A stretch of DNA of 6,765 nt from Jiangellaceae bacterium (GTDB taxonomy: Bacteria; Actinomycetota; Actinomycetes; Jiangellales; Jiangellaceae). Location of the stretch: the NCBI GenBank assembly GCA_030146385.1, contig JASLBX010000461.1, forward strand, positions 1 through 6,765, in the 5' to 3' direction. The position numbers and the translations under genes are program-made. Positions 1 to 6,325 of the stretch are shown piece by piece; position 1 is the first letter of the stretch; each line of letters begins with the position of its first letter. The notes under the pieces were generated by a model. The model made no database searches. It saw nothing but the letters and a program-made list of their open reading frames with translations, and was not told where the DNA came from.

Positions 1-340
1 TGTGAACGAGCACGACCCCCCGCGGGCCCGACCCCATCTCGGCTGCCCACAGCTCGACGCCATCCGCGTTCTCGAACGCGACCCCTTCCGCCGCCGCCAT
101 ACGTTGCGAGTGGCATCGCTCGGCGAAGGGTTTCCGATGGATCGGGAGGACCGGGGGGTCGGTAGTCGCGCTCTGCGAGGCCGGGGTGCTCGAGACGTCC
201 TCGGCGTCGGAGCCGCACCCGGCGAGGAGCGGTGCGCCGACGAGCAGGATTACCGCGAGGGGGCCGGCCGTCCTCCGTCGACGTGCGGTCATGCTCGCAC
301 CGGTGAGTGCGGGGACTGTGGCCGATCCGGCGAACCTCAT
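1..340 (-). CDS. Partial lipoprotein with alpha/beta-hydrolase-like start, cut by the window edge
   Basis: Only the N-terminal part is present; the gene runs off the left edge. From the ATG at 292 the protein begins with an Arg-rich n-region (MTARRRR), a hydrophobic stretch and a lipobox LLAGC about 25 residues in, so a lipid-anchored exported protein is expected. A Ser/Thr/Pro-rich linker follows. Then comes a segment reading FENADGVELWAAEMG and GPRGVVLVH, typical of the first strands of an alpha/beta hydrolase leading to the oxyanion region. The catalytic residues lie outside the window. An in-frame ATG at 340 overlaps the stop of the upstream gene as ATGA and would add 16 residues; I use it as the outer limit, although the signal peptide fits the 292 start better. 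The charged stretch around residues 45-65 reads oddly and could hide compensating indels. The hydrolase assignment rests on the last 25 or so residues only. Confidence 0.6.
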   Translation of the reverse strand, partial: MRFAGSATVPALTGASMTARRRRTAGPLAVILLVGAPLLAGCGSDAEDVSSTPASQSATTDPPVLPIHRKPFAERCHSQRMAAAEGVAFENADGVELWAAEMGSGPRGVVLVH

Positions 341-966
341 CGGACGCCGCCCCTGTCCTCGAGTCGCACGTCGCCGGCACCCAGGTCCGCGGGCGTGTAA
401 CGCAACAGCACCGCCCCGTTCTTCGAGATGACCGGTGGCTCGACGAGCCGGAGGTTGACCGGCAACTGGCCGTAGGCGAAAACCTTCCCTCCCCACGCCG
501 AGCACGAGGGTTAACATCCAGAGGTTCAGCTGCTCGATCAGCCGCTCGTCTAGGAGGGTGTGCATCAGGTCAAGGCTCCCCACGACGTGGACCTCGGCGT
601 GCCGCGCGCATCTCACGGACGGCGGTCACCAGATCCGGATCGAGCTGGCGCGAATCCGCCCACCTGAGGTCGAGGTGCCGCGCGATGCGACGGACTTTGG
701 GCACGCTGTTGAACAGCCTGGCAATCCCGCCATCCACACCGCCCTCCTGGTCCGGCCAATAGCCGGCGAAGATGTCGTATGTCCGGTGGCCGTGCAGCAT
801 CGCGTCGATGCCCGACACTCCGGCGCCAACCTCGCGCCAGACTTCCTCGTCGAGCAGCGGTGCCATCGACCCGCCGTGAGGAACCGTCCGGGATCCTCAT
901 CGGATCGCCAGGCGCCTGCCCGACGAGACCCAGCGTGGCGAACAGGTCTGCATGGATCTCGCCCAT
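337..966 (-). pseudogene. Dihydrofolate-reductase-family protein (RibD C-terminal-like), multiply frameshifted
   Basis: The full-length gene is recognisable only by joining three minus-strand frames. In order these are MGEIHADLFATLGLVGQAPG from 966, a short DEDP patch near 901-890, MAPLLDEEV through GHRTYDIFAGYWPDQ and LFNSVPK from 866, VASRGT in another frame near 691-674, DLRWADSRQLDPDLV, then EVHVVGSLDLMHTLLDERL from about 601, and finally FAYGQLPVNLRLVEPP to YTPADLGAG and a TGA at 337-339. Frame changes fall near 903, 889, 880, 692/672, 603 and 487. The G-R/H-RTYD motif, the VVGS-LM strand and the YTPADL tail are typical of small actinobacterial DHFR-like reductases of about 200 residues, and 630 bases matches that length. 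A strong ribosome site (GGGGAGGG, 971-978) precedes the ATG at 966. The stop overlaps the next start as ATGA. An intact ancestor probably used a reduced nicotinamide cofactor; the substrate is unknown. The cause is gene decay or sequencing indels. Confidence 0.8.
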
Positions 967-1072
967 CGCGCCCTCCCCGATCGTGCCGGTGTGTCACTTC
1001 GAAGGCTCCCCCACCGGCGGGACGCGAGGTAGGTGCGGGTGTCACCGCTGACCGATGACGTTTGACATGGGT
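967..1072. other. Intergenic gap with an imperfect direct repeat
   Basis: This 106-base gap separates the response regulator stop from the reductase pseudogene start. It contains two similar words, GTGCGGGTGTCAC at 1033-1045 and GTGCCGGTGTGTCAC at 983-997, about 50 bases apart. They could be a regulator-binding pair upstream of the reductase gene, but in GC-rich DNA this may be chance. I see no convincing rho-independent terminator and no clear -10/-35 pair. Confidence 0.25.
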
Positions 1073-1678
1073 TCAGATCCAGCCGGCGTTCCGGGAGATC
1101 CGGATGGCGTCGATCCGGTTGCGTGCGCCGACCTTCGCGATCGAGCTGGACAGGTAGTTGCGCACCGTCGCGGGTGACAGCGACAGCGCCTTCGCCATCT
1201 CGGCTGTCGAATCACCGGAATCGGCGGCTCTCAGGACGTCGGTCTCGCGTGGCGTCAACGGACTGGTGCCGGTCTCCAGGGCTGCGGCGACGAGCTCGAG
1301 GTCGATCGCCCGCTCGCCGCGAGCCACGCGGCGGATGCCGTCCACCAGCTCGGCCGCCGGCCGGTCCTTGACCACGAATCCCCGCACCCCTGCCTGTAGC
1401 GCCCGCAACAGATTGCCGGGCTGGCTCAGTCCGGTGAGGATGAGGACCTGGCACTGCGGCACTTGTTCGTGCAGCTGCTGGGCTGCCTCGAGGCCATCCA
1501 CGCCCGGCATGTTGATGTCCAAGACGGCCACATCGGGCTGCTCTTCCACGGCGGCAGGGACGACCTCGTCACCGCGCGCGAGCTCGGCCACCACGTCAAT
1601 GTCGTCCTCCAGCGACAACAGCGCGACCAAGGCGCCGCGGATCATGTGCATGTCCTCGGCGATCAGCACGCGAGTCAC
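1073..1678 (-). CDS. DesR/NarL-type response regulator
   Basis: This 201-residue protein has the two-domain layout of the NarL/FixJ family. The receiver domain (about 3-118) has the acidic pair E8-D9, phospho-accepting D54 in VAVLDINMPG, T82 in LILTGL and K104 in VVKD. The C-terminal LuxR-type helix-turn-helix (about 138-201) contains SPLTPRETDVL, a recognition region near SPATVRNYLS, and RNRIDAI. The pattern LSLEDDI-V, MPG-DGLEAA, VRNY and NRI-AI resembles Bacillus DesR, the partner of the DesK kinase, and the gene directly follows a DesK-like kinase. Its GTG start (1676-1678) overlaps the kinase stop as GTGA, and a GGAGG ribosome site lies at 1686-1690, seven bases upstream. The protein should be a cytoplasmic, phosphorylation-activated transcription factor. 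Its targets are not evident here. All receiver and helix-turn-helix signatures look intact. Confidence 0.95.
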   Translation of the reverse strand: MTRVLIAEDMHMIRGALVALLSLEDDIDVVAELARGDEVVPAAVEEQPDVAVLDINMPGVDGLEAAQQLHEQVPQCQVLILTGLSQPGNLLRALQAGVRGFVVKDRPAAELVDGIRRVARGERAIDLELVAAALETGTSPLTPRETDVLRAADSGDSTAEMAKALSLSPATVRNYLSSSIAKVGARNRIDAIRISRNAGWI

Positions 1679-2841
1679 GACGGTACCTCCACAACAAGCC
1701 GGAACAGGCTTCCGCTGCGCTCGACGCGCACCAGGCCGCCGAGCTCACCAGCCCGCGCGGACAGTCCGACCAGACCGCTCCCCGAACTCACGAGGTCAGT
1801 ATCTCGCACGCCGTCGTTGACGATCTCGAGCCGAAACTTCCCGTCGTCCCGGGTCCCGTTGATCGAACACTGCTGCGCCTGGCTGTGGCGCAGGACGTTG
1901 GTGGAGGCTTCCCTTATCGCCCAGCCCAACAGGGCAGCGAACGGGTCGGACATCGCCGGCAAGTCGATCCTGGCCCGCACCTCCACACCACCGGACTCCA
2001 TGAGTGCGACCGCCGCGTCTGCCTCGTCGTGGACGGAGATCCGGTGCTCGGCACGAGCGATCGCGTGCATGTCTCGCAACGCCTGTCGCGCGGTCTCGGT
2101 GATGTCCAGGACCTCCTGCACGGCAGCCTCGTGCTGGCTGGGTGCGAGCCGCAGCGCGAGGTCTCCCTTGAGCGAGATCGCCGACAGGCTGTGCCCCATG
2201 AGGTCGTGCATGTCCCGGGAGATCCTTTGGCGCTCCCCGGTGACCGCGGACCGGGCGAGCTCCAGTCGCGTCGCAGCCAGGTCCTCGATGCGACCCACCA
2301 GCAGGGCCGACCAGTACAGCGCCGCCGCCCCGAACGCCAGGAACACCACATTGAACACGATCGCGGTGAACACCCCCATCGGGAACGCGGGCTCCTGTGC
2401 GGTGGCCCAGCCCGCAAACCCACCCTGCGCCGCGAGTGTACCGATCACCACGCAGACGACGATCTGACCGCGGAGCAGCATCATGGCCGAGGCCAGTGGC
2501 AGCCAAAGGGCGTTGATCCAGTTGACGCCGAACCAGAGCCACGGCACCACCGCCAGCACCACCAGTGCTGCCAGGCTCAGCGGCCACCATCTAGGTCGAG
2601 CCGCTCGTGCGCAGGCAATGCTGTGCCGCATCTGCAGTACCCACATCGCGACTCCGAGCGAGATTGCGACCACCGGGCTCTGGCTCGGTGGCGGCGGCGC
2701 GGGGAACGAAAGGTCCAGGTCCCAGATCGAGCCGACCACCGGCACCGCCACCGAGATGGTCACCAAGATCGCCAGGAACCACGGTCCCCGACCCGACACC
2801 CAGGCAGGAAACGCCGCTGACGCGCTTCGCCAGACGCTCAT
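1675..2841 (-). CDS. DesK-type membrane sensor histidine kinase
   Basis: This is a 388-residue protein. Hydrophobic segments near 20-40, 57-71, 86-104, 111-137 and 155-182 form a membrane sensor domain. A dimerisation/phosphoacceptor domain follows with the HisKA_3 motif RISRDMHDLMGHSLS, in which H212 is the predicted phosphorylated histidine. The ATP-binding domain keeps the N box (E311 and N315 in REASTNVLRHS), VNDG with D343 and G344, and a glycine-rich GSGLVGLSARAGELGG near 354-369, so it should be catalytically competent. The ATG at 2841 overlaps the upstream pseudokinase stop as ATGA and is preceded by GGGAGG (2848-2853). The stop overlaps the response regulator start. It is expected to autophosphorylate and pass phosphate to D54 of that regulator. 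The stimulus is unknown; DesK itself senses membrane fluidity, but this cannot be transferred from sequence alone. Confidence 0.94.
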   Translation of the reverse strand: MSVWRSASAAFPAWVSGRGPWFLAILVTISVAVPVVGSIWDLDLSFPAPPPPSQSPVVAISLGVAMWVLQMRHSIACARAARPRWWPLSLAALVVLAVVPWLWFGVNWINALWLPLASAMMLLRGQIVVCVVIGTLAAQGGFAGWATAQEPAFPMGVFTAIVFNVVFLAFGAAALYWSALLVGRIEDLAATRLELARSAVTGERQRISRDMHDLMGHSLSAISLKGDLALRLAPSQHEAAVQEVLDITETARQALRDMHAIARAEHRISVHDEADAAVALMESGGVEVRARIDLPAMSDPFAALLGWAIREASTNVLRHSQAQQCSINGTRDDGKFRLEIVNDGVRDTDLVSSGSGLVGLSARAGELGGLVRVERSGSLFRLVVEVPS

Positions 2842-3845
2842 CGGCCGCCTCCCGCCGGCTCCTCGGTGGTAAGGATGAGCTGGTCTCCGTTCCGGGTGAT
2901 CGTGACCACGGCTCCGGGACGCGGCGGAGTCGCGAGCACGTCGGCGACACCGGAGCGAAGTGCTTCGCGGACGTCGGCGTCCTCGGGATCGAGCCGCGCG
3001 ACCGAGTCATCAACGGTGGCGTCGACCTCAGCGGCCGCCAGGAGCGCGATCGCGATGTCCAGCTCGGAACGGACCGACCCTCGCGACAGCTCGCTGGTCA
3101 TCCGTCGAGCTTCGGCGAGGGTTGCCCGGGAACGCCGCACCAGGGCCTCGATGGTCTCGCTCGCCTCGGGCGAGTGCTCTCGCAGCAGAGACTCCGCGCG
3201 TTCCCCCTCGGTCACGATGTCTCCGAGGGCGGCTCCCAGGGTGCGACGCAGCTCGCTCCGGCGCTCGACGCGCTCCATGCGCACCACGTTCTCCACCAGA
3301 GCCGCCCGGGACACCTGAAGCCGCCGCATCACCCCGACCAGCCAGACCACCGAGTACACCGCGGCGATGACCCAGAGCACCGAGACGACCCGCCAGATGG
3401 CGACGCCCAGGCCGTCGGCAGCCAGCAGCACACCCCCGAACACAGTAAGAGCCCCGGTCGCCAGCACCATGGCCCAGCGCAGCCGCATCACCAGCAACCC
3501 GGAGACTACGAACGCCGCCAGCGCCGAGAGGCCCCGATCGGTCAGCACGTCCACCGCCGCCGCAGCAGTAGTAGACACCAGCGTCCAGCCGCGGTATCGG
3601 AGCGGTGCACCGATCACCGTGCGATAGACGAGGTGCAGGTACGTGGGCAGATAGGCGGCGAGCAGGGCGACAATCAGCGCCGTCACCCAGGTCTCCCGAA
3701 CCTTGTAGTTGGAAAGATCGATGGCGGGGAAGACCGCGCAGAAGACAAGAACGGCGACGGGCGCGAAGCGCATCAGCACAGGCGATAACGCAAGTGCGTT
3801 TCGCCCCTCATGGGCCGCGGTCGGCACCACGACCGGATCTCGCAT
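2838..3845 (-). CDS. Degenerate membrane histidine-kinase-like protein (pseudokinase)
   Basis: This 335-residue protein has the outline of a DesK/NarL-type sensor kinase. Hydrophobic segments lie near 24-42, 53-74, 87-101, 105-120, 124-142 and 150-172. A charged linker helix follows (VRMERVERRSELRR, near 188-201) and then a region placed like the phosphoacceptor helix. Where the family has RRDLHD-LGH this protein reads RRTLGAALGD, so the histidine is G204 and the following Asp is A205. At the N box the expected Glu and Asn align with S298 and D302. The protein ends just after the first nucleotide-binding strand, with no glycine-rich lid. It should therefore neither autophosphorylate nor bind ATP normally. 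The open frame, good ribosome site (GGGGAG just before the ATG at 3845) and ATGA overlap with the real kinase argue for a maintained gene rather than debris. A scaffold, sensor or inhibitor role towards the downstream kinase is inference. Confidence 0.85.
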   Translation of the reverse strand: MRDPVVVPTAAHEGRNALALSPVLMRFAPVAVLVFCAVFPAIDLSNYKVRETWVTALIVALLAAYLPTYLHLVYRTVIGAPLRYRGWTLVSTTAAAAVDVLTDRGLSALAAFVVSGLLVMRLRWAMVLATGALTVFGGVLLAADGLGVAIWRVVSVLWVIAAVYSVVWLVGVMRRLQVSRAALVENVVRMERVERRSELRRTLGAALGDIVTEGERAESLLREHSPEASETIEALVRRSRATLAEARRMTSELSRGSVRSELDIAIALLAAAEVDATVDDSVARLDPEDADVREALRSGVADVLATPPRPGAVVTITRNGDQLILTTEEPAGGGR

Positions 3846-3874
3846 GCGCTCCCCGTCCTTCTCGTCGACGCCGG

Positions 3875-4471
3875 TCAGGCTGCTTGCTCAATAGATTGCC
3901 CCATCGAAGGCAGAGCCACGTGCAATGAACGGCGACTAACTACCAACGAGGGACTTGACCTCAAACGCAAAATTGCCACGCCGAACGGAGACCAGGTGCG
4001 GACCTGGATGACCGGCAGGCTGTGGCGGGCCGCGGTGACAGCTCCGGTCACGATCCAGCCCAGCACCGCGATCAACCGGGTACCGGCGCGCTCCAGCCGT
4101 CCTGCTGGGTACGCCAACGATAGGTGCGCGATGGCGGGCAGCAGCAACAGTGAGATGACCGCTCCCACACTCCGGGCCAGGTGCAGTCCTCCTATCCATC
4201 CGACCCATACCGGAGCAAGCCAGGCTACGCCGGCGATCATCGAGAGTGCGGCGATGCGGCCGCTGCCCGGTCGGCTGAACCATTGAGCCACACCCGCAGC
4301 GATCAGTCCGAGGCCGGCGAACACGAGTAGCACTGCCGCCCCGACGGATGTCGCGTATGTTGTCACCGGCCCGTCGAGGCGCGGCATGATCCACAGGGAG
4401 GCCAGCGCATACACGGACGCCACCAGGGGTACCGCAAGATACGCCCGCCGTGGTCGGCAACGAAACGACAC
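3875..4471 (-). CDS. Membrane protein resembling a truncated kinase sensor domain
   Basis: This 198-residue protein has about five hydrophobic segments (near 12-29, 43-65, 75-93, 100-120 and 133-149). The pattern HLSLAYPAGRLER after a transmembrane helix (116-127), followed by another helix and then VRTW, resembles the N-terminal membrane sensor half of large actinobacterial histidine kinases, where that position usually reads like LxFPxGRL and a later Cys-Trp motif. The kinase half is absent: after about residue 175 the sequence becomes generic and stops. The GTG start at 4471 has only a weak upstream GGGA, so the start is uncertain. A gap of 29 bases separates it from the pseudokinase in the same orientation, so it is probably the first gene of the signalling operon. 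It may be a sensor-only accessory protein, or the remnant of a kinase truncated by deletion. No enzymatic function is claimed. Confidence 0.65.
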   Translation of the reverse strand: MSFRCRPRRAYLAVPLVASVYALASLWIMPRLDGPVTTYATSVGAAVLLVFAGLGLIAAGVAQWFSRPGSGRIAALSMIAGVAWLAPVWVGWIGGLHLARSVGAVISLLLLPAIAHLSLAYPAGRLERAGTRLIAVLGWIVTGAVTAARHSLPVIQVRTWSPFGVAILRLRSSPSLVVSRRSLHVALPSMGQSIEQAA

Positions 4472-4615
4472 ACTGAGTCCCGGCAGCGCCCGGCGCCTCT
4501 ACGTCGCCTGGAGCCCATCGATAAGACCGGACCCGCGCAGGCCGCCGGTACGAGCGTCCTCTTGATCGACCAGCCAGACCCTCCGGCGACTTCCGGTCAT
4601 GACCCTGGTCGCGCG

Positions 4616-4635
4616 GTCCTGCTTGATGTCAGGAC
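4616..4635 (-). repeat. Inverted repeat over the stop of the 64-residue ORF
   Basis: GTCCTG at 4616-4621 pairs perfectly with CAGGAC at 4630-4635 across an 8-base loop. It overlaps the TGA of the minus-strand short ORF. It lacks a T-run, so a rho-independent terminator is possible but not shown. Confidence 0.3.
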
Positions 4636-4823
4636 GCGGTCGAGGATCGTACCCGCTGCGCTGTGTGGTCAGCAGCCGAGGCGGCCTGCTCCTCGGACTT
4701 GGCCTTGATGCGGGCCAGCCGGTCGCGGATGAGCTTCGCCCAGCCCTTCTTGCCCACGACGTCGAGGAGGCGCTGCCACCACGAAGGGTCCTGCTCGACG
4801 ATGACCGGGTCAGACGATCCCAC
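4629..4823 (-). CDS. Short hypothetical protein, 64 residues
   Basis: I do not recognise this protein. It starts at a GTG (4821-4823), nine codons downstream of an in-frame stop, and ends with TGA at 4629-4631. The codons have strong G/C at third positions like the genuine genes around it, for example through QRLLDVVGKKGWAK and LIRDRLARIKAKSEEQAA, which argues for coding. The protein has a Trp-rich start (DPSWWQ), then a basic amphipathic helical stretch and an Ala/Ser-rich tail; no membrane segment or signal peptide is visible. A stem-loop (4616-4635) overlaps the stop. It may be a complete small protein or the C-terminal remnant of a larger one, because the sequence upstream of the GTG looks like other broken fragments. 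Confidence 0.4.
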   Translation of the reverse strand: MGSSDPVIVEQDPSWWQRLLDVVGKKGWAKLIRDRLARIKAKSEEQAASAADHTAQRVRSSTAS

Positions 4824-4948
4824 CGTCCTGGGATGCGAACGTCCAGGTCAGACGTGGGTGGCGAAGGAGATTACGCTTCCAACTTCGGGATGGTCATCTT
4901 CGGATAGGCCTTGAAGACGATTCGCTGGTCGGGACGAACAACGCAGGA

Positions 4949-4964
4949 GGCATCAGGCGATGCC
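4949..4964 (-). repeat. Inverted repeat over the tenA-like stop codon
   Basis: GGCATC at 4949-4954 and GATGCC at 4959-4964 form a perfect 6-base stem with a 4-base loop, containing the TGA stop of the tenA-like gene. A second short stem, GGCCG/CGGCC, lies beside it at 4965-4977 within the last codons. No T-run follows in the direction of transcription, so a terminator role is uncertain. Confidence 0.3.
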
Positions 4965-5639
4965 GGCCGCTTCGGCCATGGCATCCCAAAAGCTCAACTC
5001 GTATGCCAGCAGCAAACGAGTTGATTCGCGGATCTGGTCGGCAGGCACGCCGCGCTCCAGCGCCGCGTCCAAGCACGGCACGACGGTCTCTTCCGAGGCC
5101 TGATAGTTCGCATACATCTCAAAAAACGTGACCGCTTCCGGGCTAAGATGATAGCGGGTCTGCAGCGCCTGGCTTACGCGCCGGGCATTGCGGATCCACA
5201 CCTGCGCATCAAAGAAGAAGGCCGTAATCAGGTCCGCATCACTCGCATATAGGCACACGAAGGTTTCGTAGTAGCTAAACATCAGTGCGCCAGGCAGAGG
5301 CCTCGCCTGCTGCAAGTCTTGGTCGGCCAAACCTATGGCCTGGGCGAACTGCTGCACCGCGGCGTGCACCGCGAACTCGGCCTGCAGAAAATCATTCAGC
5401 ACCTTACGGCTGGGCAAATGTCCAAAGCGCGATACGGTGAGGGCGATATTCCGAATGCCGTTGGTGACGATCAAGTACTGTTGTGTTGCCAGGGGTCTCA
5501 GCGCGTCTTCGGGCACCCGGTGCTGCTCGAGGGCTTCGAGGTAAGGGTGAGCCGTAATCTTCTGCGTCAGGGGCTCGACCTCCAGCCGGATTTGCTCAAG
5601 GAGGGCATGGCCGGTTGTGCCAGGGAGTTGATCAGACAT
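4953..5639 (-). CDS. TenA/thiaminase-II-like protein (heme-oxygenase-like fold)
   Basis: This 228-residue protein has the length and all-helical character of the TenA/THI-4/PqqC superfamily. Visible landmarks are TAHPYLEAL near the start (29-37), the helix LATQQYLIVTNGIRNIAL (50-67), QAEFAVHAAVQQFA (86-99) with E88 and H92, FSYYETFVC (121-129), and the C-terminal AYELSFWDAMAEA, where E214 sits in the E--FWD pattern shared with TenA. TenA enzymes hydrolyse thiamine or aminopyrimidine precursors for salvage; related members are metal-dependent oxidases. I cannot fix the reaction, because the TenA nucleophilic Cys was not aligned with certainty and no thiamine genes are nearby. The ATG at 5639 is chosen for the AAGGGAAGGG ribosome site (5644-5653) and for family length; the frame stays open upstream but is not family-like there. 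The codons look less GC-rich than those of neighbouring genes, suggesting acquisition from a different genome. Confidence 0.8.
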   Translation of the reverse strand: MSDQLPGTTGHALLEQIRLEVEPLTQKITAHPYLEALEQHRVPEDALRPLATQQYLIVTNGIRNIALTVSRFGHLPSRKVLNDFLQAEFAVHAAVQQFAQAIGLADQDLQQARPLPGALMFSYYETFVCLYASDADLITAFFFDAQVWIRNARRVSQALQTRYHLSPEAVTFFEMYANYQASEETVVPCLDAALERGVPADQIRESTRLLLAYELSFWDAMAEAAGIA

Positions 5640-5913
5640 GACGCCCTTCCCTTGGGGTAACCGCGTGGAGCTCAGGCGAAACCCGCCCATCCGTGAGACC
5701 GTATGCTTCAGGATCTCGGCATAGCTGGCCAGCCGGTCGGGCACCGCGCGGTGAAACGTGCCGCCAGGATACTGCCCGCCTGGGCCAGGCTCACCGGCGG
5801 ACATGGAAGCCACCAGCTCGATCCCCTCGCCCACACGGCCGACGGCTGCTGCGGATGCATATCGTCCACCTCGGTGGCCGCCCAAACACCGCCCTGGCGA
5901 ATCGGGGGATTCA
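5640..5913. other. Region upstream of the tenA-like gene, no assignable gene
   Basis: This stretch holds the start region of the tenA-like gene and the point where the ClpP-like remnant loses recognisable sequence. On the minus strand the tenA frame is open and reads segments such as GEGIELVASMS and GGQYPGGTFHRAVPDRLASYAEIL, which look protein-like but which I do not recognise. A different minus frame from a GTG at 5914 reads MNPPIRQGGVWAATEVDD. These may be pieces of one frameshifted gene. I see no convincing promoter. Confidence 0.3.
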
Positions 5914-6268
5914 CGGTTGCTGATTCTGGCCGGGCAGGTCGACCGGCCGATCGAGCTGCACCTGAGTCGCTCAGACAGCGACCTTGACGCCTCGCTCGCG
6001 CTCGCCGACACCGTCGACGTGATCGCCGCGCCGGTCCATGTGATCGTGCACGGGTGTTGAGCGGCCGTCAGACGGCCCGGCTGCGCGAGATCATCGTCCG
6101 CACAACCGGACGTGCCGAGGAGGCGATCGACGACGCCTGCGACGCGGCCGCGTTCTCTCCGCCGAGGAGGCGCTGGAGTACGACCTGCTCGACCGGCTTT
6201 CTCTGAGGCGGCCCCCGCGTATAAGGCGATGTCTGTGCAGACCCTATGCCCCGTCTCGCGCGCGATAA
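5914..6268 (+). pseudogene. ClpP-like peptidase remnant lacking its catalytic centre
   Basis: Three plus-strand pieces resemble consecutive parts of a ClpP/S14-type protein. From 5914, RLLILAGQVDRPIELHLS, DLDASLALADTVD and APVHVIVHG match the ClpP core (Ile-rich strand, AI-DT helix, V-----G strand). Then a stop at 6058-6060 and a frame change follow. From about 6078, RLREIIVRTTGRAEEAIDD matches the region before the C-terminus (TGQ---I--D). From 6152, in a third frame, VLSAEEALEYDLLDRL matches the SAEEA-EYGLID ending. The segment that should lie between the first and second pieces, with the nucleophilic Ser (GxAAS) and the His (MIHQP), is missing, about 60 residues by family comparison. The N-terminus is also not recognisable. 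The remnant cannot encode an active protease. Many actinobacteria carry extra divergent ClpP-like proteins, and this looks like a decayed one. Confidence 0.7.
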
Positions 6269-6325
6269 GAACGACCGGCACGGCTGGAAAGGAACGCGGC
6301 CACGAGCCCGCATAGACATCCGGGC

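Larger units (their letters stand above)
4472..4952. other. Gap of 481 bases with gene fragments
   Basis: No confident large gene is present between the signalling operon and the tenA-like gene. The best coding signal is the short minus-strand ORF at 4629-4823, annotated separately. Two weaker minus-strand pieces are visible. One is a 33-codon ORF from an ATG at 4600 to a TAG at 4499. The other is an open stretch ending with AYPKMTIPKLEA and TAA at 4878, which has no clear start. They could be remnants of a decayed gene. Any promoter for the signalling operon should lie near 4472-4600, but I see no convincing -35/-10 pair. Confidence 0.4.

Noticed and set aside
2..400. Plus-strand open frame at the left edge
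   Set aside because: It is opposite the lipobox-bearing hydrolase frame, which has a signal peptide and a coupled start.
1463..2467. Long plus-strand open frame opposite the kinase and regulator genes
   Set aside because: It is a shadow of the intact kinase and regulator on the other strand; its translation is low-complexity Arg/Ser/Ala with no domain.
2607..3788. Plus-strand open frame of 393 codons opposite the pseudokinase
   Set aside because: High-GC antisense shadow, rich in His/Arg/Gln, with no recognisable motif.
4599..4907. Plus-strand open frame of 102 codons in the gap
   Set aside because: It is opposite the short minus-strand ORF, which has the more natural third-position bias; no motif was recognised.
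5640..6281. Long minus-strand open frame fused in frame to the front of the tenA-like protein
   Set aside because: The added 214 residues overlap the plus-strand ClpP-like remnant, do not resemble TenA, and a good ribosome site lies directly before the ATG at 5639.
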